A stretch of 64,000 nt of DNA from NCBI GenBank assembly GCA_031427625.1, contig JANPNV010000132.1, forward strand, positions 1 through 64,000. Direction: 5' to 3'. Position numbers and translations under genes: made by a program. This document shows, one piece after another, positions 60,584 to 64,000 of the stretch. Source of the stretch: JADKIH01 sp031427625. GTDB taxonomy: Bacteria; Bacteroidota; Bacteroidia; AKYH767-A; 2013-40CM-41-45. The notes beneath the pieces are model-generated. The model was not told the DNA's origin. It saw only the letters and a program-made list of their open reading frames with translations, and did no database searches. Position 1 is the stretch's first letter; every line of letters begins with the position of its first letter.

Positions 60584-61969
60584 TTATTTAAGTAACGTTT
60601 CGGCTATATCGCTTTTAGTAATAATGAATGTGCGGCCTGCTTTAAAATCTTTTATCAATACAGCCATCTTGTCGCCCGAAACCATTTGTGATAATTCTTC
60701 AATCGGCGTAGTGATGTCAATGAATGGAAGCGCTTCCTGCATGACGCTCTCGATTTTATCATCTTTAGCAGAAGGGTTGTTTAATATATAATTGAAAACA
60801 AGATTATCATAAATGGATCCAACAATACGGTCATCGGATGTTACTGGTATCTGAGAGAAATTATTATCATTCATGATTTTTAATGCATGAGCAATAGAAT
60901 CATTTTTATCAATAGTAATAAGCTCAATATTTTTTCGGGTACTTACAATATCGTTTGCAGTCATTCCCTTCTTGTCGATATATCCCATTTTCCTCATCCA
61001 CTCATCATTAAAAATTTTCCCTAAATATCGTGTGCCATGGTCATGAAAAATTACTACGACAACGTCTTTTTCCGTCAGCTTATCTTTTAACTGATGCAAT
61101 CCTGCAACTGCTGAACCGGCAGAATTGCCTACCCAAATTCCTTCCTTTCGAACTATTTCGCGAGTCATTAAAGCGGCATCCTTATCGGTAACTTTCTCGA
61201 ATAAATCGATTAGGCTGAAGTCGACATTTTTAGGAAGGAAATCTTCGCCGATTCCTTCAGTTACATATGGATATATTTCATTTTTGTCGAATACTCCGGT
61301 CTCTTTGTATTTTTTGAATACAGAGCCATATACATCAATCCCCCAGATTTTAATCGCCGGATTTTTTTCTTTGAGGTATTTTGCAGTTCCGGAAATAGTT
61401 CCTCCTGTTCCTACACCAACAACAAGGTGAGTTATTTTTCCATCAGTCTGATCCCATATTTCCGGTCCTGTCTGTTCGTAATTTGCAATAGCATTAGAAG
61501 GATTGTCATATTGATTTGGATAAAATGAATTTGCAATTTCCTTGTTTAATCTAGCAGCGACAGAATAATAAGAGCGAGGGTCTTCGGGGTCAACATTTGT
61601 TGGACAAACAATAACATCTGCTCCGAATGCTTTTAATGCATCAACTTTCTCCTTGGATTGTTTATCGGTAGTTGTGAAAATGCACTTATATCCTTTTACA
61701 ATAGCAGCGATGGCAAGACCCATACCTGTATTTCCTGAGGTTCCTTCTATGATTGTTCCGCCCGGCTTAAGAATACCAGCTTTTTCGGCATCCTCAACCA
61801 TTTTCAAAGCCATTCTGTCTTTGATCGAATTGCCCGGATTAAACGTTTCTATTTTTGCGTAAACTGTAGCTTTTATGCCTTTGGTTACATTATTTAATCG
61901 AACCAAAGGTGTGTTACCAATTGATTCAAGGATGTTGTCACAAGTTTTTTTTGCCGGATTTGTAGCCAT
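60584..61969 (-). CDS. Cystathionine beta-synthase with C-terminal CBS pair
   Basis: The 461-residue enzyme condenses serine (or O-acetylserine) with homocysteine, a step of reverse transsulfuration. It has PLP Lys50 in NPGNSIKDRM, the phosphate loop GTSGNTGMGLA (75-85), GTGGTISGTA (about 188) and two CBS domains (about 340-461) in the position of the regulatory Bateman pair of CBS enzymes. The missing haem domain is as in other bacterial forms. First gene of a set with the binding protein and patatin genes. Confidence 0.9.
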   Translation of the reverse strand: MATNPAKKTCDNILESIGNTPLVRLNNVTKGIKATVYAKIETFNPGNSIKDRMALKMVEDAEKAGILKPGGTIIEGTSGNTGMGLAIAAIVKGYKCIFTTTDKQSKEKVDALKAFGADVIVCPTNVDPEDPRSYYSVAARLNKEIANSFYPNQYDNPSNAIANYEQTGPEIWDQTDGKITHLVVGVGTGGTISGTAKYLKEKNPAIKIWGIDVYGSVFKKYKETGVFDKNEIYPYVTEGIGEDFLPKNVDFSLIDLFEKVTDKDAALMTREIVRKEGIWVGNSAGSAVAGLHQLKDKLTEKDVVVVIFHDHGTRYLGKIFNDEWMRKMGYIDKKGMTANDIVSTRKNIELITIDKNDSIAHALKIMNDNNFSQIPVTSDDRIVGSIYDNLVFNYILNNPSAKDDKIESVMQEALPFIDITTPIEELSQMVSGDKMAVLIKDFKAGRTFIITKSDIAETLLK

Positions 61970-62066
61970 AATCTTTTTTTCTGAAATGCCTGTTATAATT
62001 GGCGCGTAAAGGTAATTTTTTTAGTTGATTTTGCCTTGGCAGAATGCCATGATTTTCGAATTTCAG

Positions 62067-63290
62067 CTATGAATACTTTATTGCCTGAAGTGGACTTATT
62101 CTTGTAATTATCATTGTAGGAACAATCATCATCATCGTGCAAATAAGTAATGTCAAACCGTTTAGCATAATAATATTCAACAAGTCAAAGTTTACAGGTA
62201 CGTATGAAAGATAATATGACTGTTGATCAAGATGAAGTATTCCGAATTTTTTTTGAACAAAAATAAATAGGAGTCCAACAATGTTTCCCCACAGCATACC
62301 TTTTCCTATTAGGTAGGACGCCAGATAAATAAAAATCTTTCTAACGCTTAAGCTTCTTGTTCCCATCGATTTCAGAGTTCCGATAAAATTGATTCTTTCT
62401 AATATAATAATAAGCAGAGCAGAAATCATATTCATTCCTGAAACGATAACCATTAGTGTAATAATAATTATTGCGTTAATATTCTGAAGATTTAACCAAT
62501 CGAAAATTTGTGGATAAACATCTTTAATTGTTTTGGCATTTAATTCTGAACTGCTTAAATGATAAACTCTTTCGGCAACTTCATCCAGTTTATGGAAATC
62601 CTTAATGGTAATTTCGAATCCTCCGACCTGATTGGGATTCCAGTCATTCAGTTTTTGAATTTGTCCGATATCACAAAACAAATAAAGGTTATCGAATTCT
62701 TCCAGACCCGTTTGATAGATACCAGAGATATGGAATTTGCGTGCCCTTGGTGGTTGCTGAATAAAATGCATGATAATTTCATCGTTGGCATGTAGATTAA
62801 GCTTGTTGGCAAGATTGGATGAAATAATTATGCTGTCCGAGCGGATACTGTCATTTACGGAAAACGTTTTTCCTTCTATTAATCGTGAGCTAAAAAAGCT
62901 CCAGTCAAAATCACTTCCAATACCCTTTGCAACAACTCCTTCAATTTCGTCGCTTGTTTTAATTATACCTGCTTTAGTGGCAAATGCCTGAATATGTTTG
63001 ATATCCTTGTCTGTTTTTAATTGAACAAGGAAAGGCTGGGTTCTATTTACCGGTTGTGTTTCAAATGAATTATTATCGTCGTAGTTACTTATCTGAATAT
63101 GCGAACCAAATCCAATAACCTTTTCCCTTATTTCTTTTTTAAAGCCGGTTACTATTGCAATGGCAATTATCATTACGGCGAATCCAAGGGAAACTCCGGC
63201 AAGCGCAATACGTATAATTGGCCTTGAAACGGAAGCGTCTTTCTTTCTGGAAAAAGCAATTCGGCGGGCTATAAATAGTTCGTAGTTCAA
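62067..63290 (-). CDS. FtsX/LolC/E-like ABC transporter permease
   Basis: The 407-residue protein has the MacB/LolE-type plan: one TM segment near the N-terminus (about 29-50), a long periplasmic domain (about 55-270) and three C-terminal TM segments (about 275-400). NYELFIARRIAFSRKKDASVSRPIIRIALAGVSLGFAVMIIAIAIV is close to Bacteroidota LolC/E-type proteins. The start codon is TTG (63290), chosen because the conserved start lies there and no ATG is near. A role in lipoprotein release is inferred. Divergent from the next gene. Confidence 0.85.
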   Translation of the reverse strand: MNYELFIARRIAFSRKKDASVSRPIIRIALAGVSLGFAVMIIAIAIVTGFKKEIREKVIGFGSHIQISNYDDNNSFETQPVNRTQPFLVQLKTDKDIKHIQAFATKAGIIKTSDEIEGVVAKGIGSDFDWSFFSSRLIEGKTFSVNDSIRSDSIIISSNLANKLNLHANDEIIMHFIQQPPRARKFHISGIYQTGLEEFDNLYLFCDIGQIQKLNDWNPNQVGGFEITIKDFHKLDEVAERVYHLSSSELNAKTIKDVYPQIFDWLNLQNINAIIIITLMVIVSGMNMISALLIIILERINFIGTLKSMGTRSLSVRKIFIYLASYLIGKGMLWGNIVGLLFIFVQKKFGILHLDQQSYYLSYVPVNFDLLNIIMLNGLTLLICTMMMIVPTMIITRISPLQAIKYS

Positions 63291-63346
63291 TTTTGAAACT
63301 CGTATTTTTACATTCTATGACGCTAAAGATATTTTATTCCGCTCGT

Positions 63347-64000
63347 ATGAGAACAATAAAATTAATTTTCTTATTAATCTTTGTTAACTCAATATCCTCA
63401 GGCAAAATACGCCCTGATATTTTACCCGGGTCATATTCTACAGATCAGTATTTTCCATTGATAAAGGGAAAGGGAATAGGTGTAGTTGCGAATCAAACTT
63501 CTCTTATTCGAGGTGTTCATTTAGTCGATTCATTGGTTGCTGCCGGATTTGATGTAAAATGTGTTTTTGCTCCCGAACATGGTTTTCGTGGAGATCAGGG
63601 TGCCGGTGATCATGTAGCAAGTGGAGTAGATTCTACGACAGGAGTAAAAATAAAATCATTGTATGGAAGTCAGCTAAAGCCTGACGTAAAGGATCTTGAG
63701 GGAATTCAGATTATGATTTTTGATATTCAGGATGTAGGTGTGCGATTTTATACCTACATATCAACATTGCAATATGTGATGGAGGCATGTGCAGAAAACA
63801 ATATTGAACTTATTGTTCTTGACAGGCCAAATCCAAATGGATTTTATGTAGATGGGCCTATACTCGATAAAAAATTTATATCATTTGTTGGAATGCAAAG
63901 CATACCTGTTGTCTATGGCATGACGATAGGGGAGTATTCAATGATGTTGAATGGTGAAGGTTGGTTAAAGAAGAATGAGAAATGTAAGCTTAAAGTTATT
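63347..64000 (+). CDS. namZ: DUF1343 protein, NamZ-like exo-N-acetylmuramidase, 5' part
   Basis: The frame opens at ATG 63347 and runs to the window edge (218 codons, no stop). A signal peptide (MRTIKLIFLLIFVNSISSG) is followed by GIGVVANQTSLIRG, VFAPEHGFRGDQGAG, IMIFDIQDVGVRFYTYI and LDRPNPNG, all hallmarks of DUF1343. Bacteroidota NamZ of this family removes N-acetylmuramic acid from the non-reducing end of peptidoglycan fragments. An alternative ATG at 63317 gives a longer leader without benefit. Start of the muropeptide recovery role is inferred from family. Confidence 0.9.
   Translation, partial: MRTIKLIFLLIFVNSISSGKIRPDILPGSYSTDQYFPLIKGKGIGVVANQTSLIRGVHLVDSLVAAGFDVKCVFAPEHGFRGDQGAGDHVASGVDSTTGVKIKSLYGSQLKPDVKDLEGIQIMIFDIQDVGVRFYTYISTLQYVMEACAENNIELIVLDRPNPNGFYVDGPILDKKFISFVGMQSIPVVYGMTIGEYSMMLNGEGWLKKNEKCKLKVI

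Noticed and set aside
1..64000. Mobile elements, prophage, toxin-antitoxin or defence genes
   Set aside because: No transposase, integrase, phage structural, restriction or toxin-antitoxin motif was seen in any credible gene.

Overview
The window is AT-rich chromosomal DNA (roughly 38% GC by eye) from a member of the Bacteroidota. The evidence is a type IX secretion (T9SS) PorU2-like/PorQ-like pair, secreted proteins with T9SS C-terminal domains, many promoter boxes of the Bacteroidota form TAnnTTTG (twice with an upstream TTTG), almost no Shine-Dalgarno sequences, and MqnA of the futalosine menaquinone route. The order within the phylum is not certain. I see no phage, insertion sequence, CRISPR array, defence island or plasmid functions.

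Layout. 1-11.3 kb, minus strand: start of a probable cation diffusion facilitator, an O-methyltransferase whose 3' end runs into a heptanucleotide repeat, a large T9SS cargo protein, PhhB, a small conserved protein, then porU2 and a PorV/PorQ-family barrel. 11.6-12.6 kb: pssA-purS (+). 12.7-15.3 kb: lptB-tatC-kdsD (-), divergent from recQ (+), followed by mdh, a small aspartic protease, a lipoprotein beta-propeller (-), an RluE-type pseudouridine synthase and an M43 protease. 23-30.4 kb: a tetR-tolC-adaptor-RND efflux operon (-) with mqnA at its end, divergent from purB and a glycosyltransferase. 32.8-38.5 kb: hemE-UMF1 transporter-lutA-like, a BamA/TamA-like barrel and ung. 38.7-42.2 kb: a 44-residue lipoprotein, osmC, an envelope protein, lipA, gap.

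42.4-56.8 kb is the translation/transcription core: a 55-codon gene, tRNA-Thr/Tyr/Gly/Thr, tuf, tRNA-Trp, secE, nusG, rplK, rplA, rplJ, rplL, rpoB, rpoC and a DUF3467 gene. It starts at a near-perfect promoter, ends at a strong terminator, and has hairpins in several spacers. The last part (56.9-64 kb) holds a glutathione peroxidase, a patatin-BamA fusion, a periplasmic binding protein, cystathionine beta-synthase, a LolC/E-like permease and the start of a NamZ/DUF1343 gene.

Most of the window is ordinary housekeeping, and I found no clear new system. The observations most worth checking are: promoter boxes placed so close to start codons that at least five mRNAs should be nearly leaderless; a TetR-type palindrome lying on the efflux promoter; tandem palindromes upstream of the methyltransferase; a heptamer repeat that encodes that enzyme's tail; an M43 protease with Arg in place of the zinc-motif Gly; two very small genes; and structured spacers in the rpl-rpo operon.
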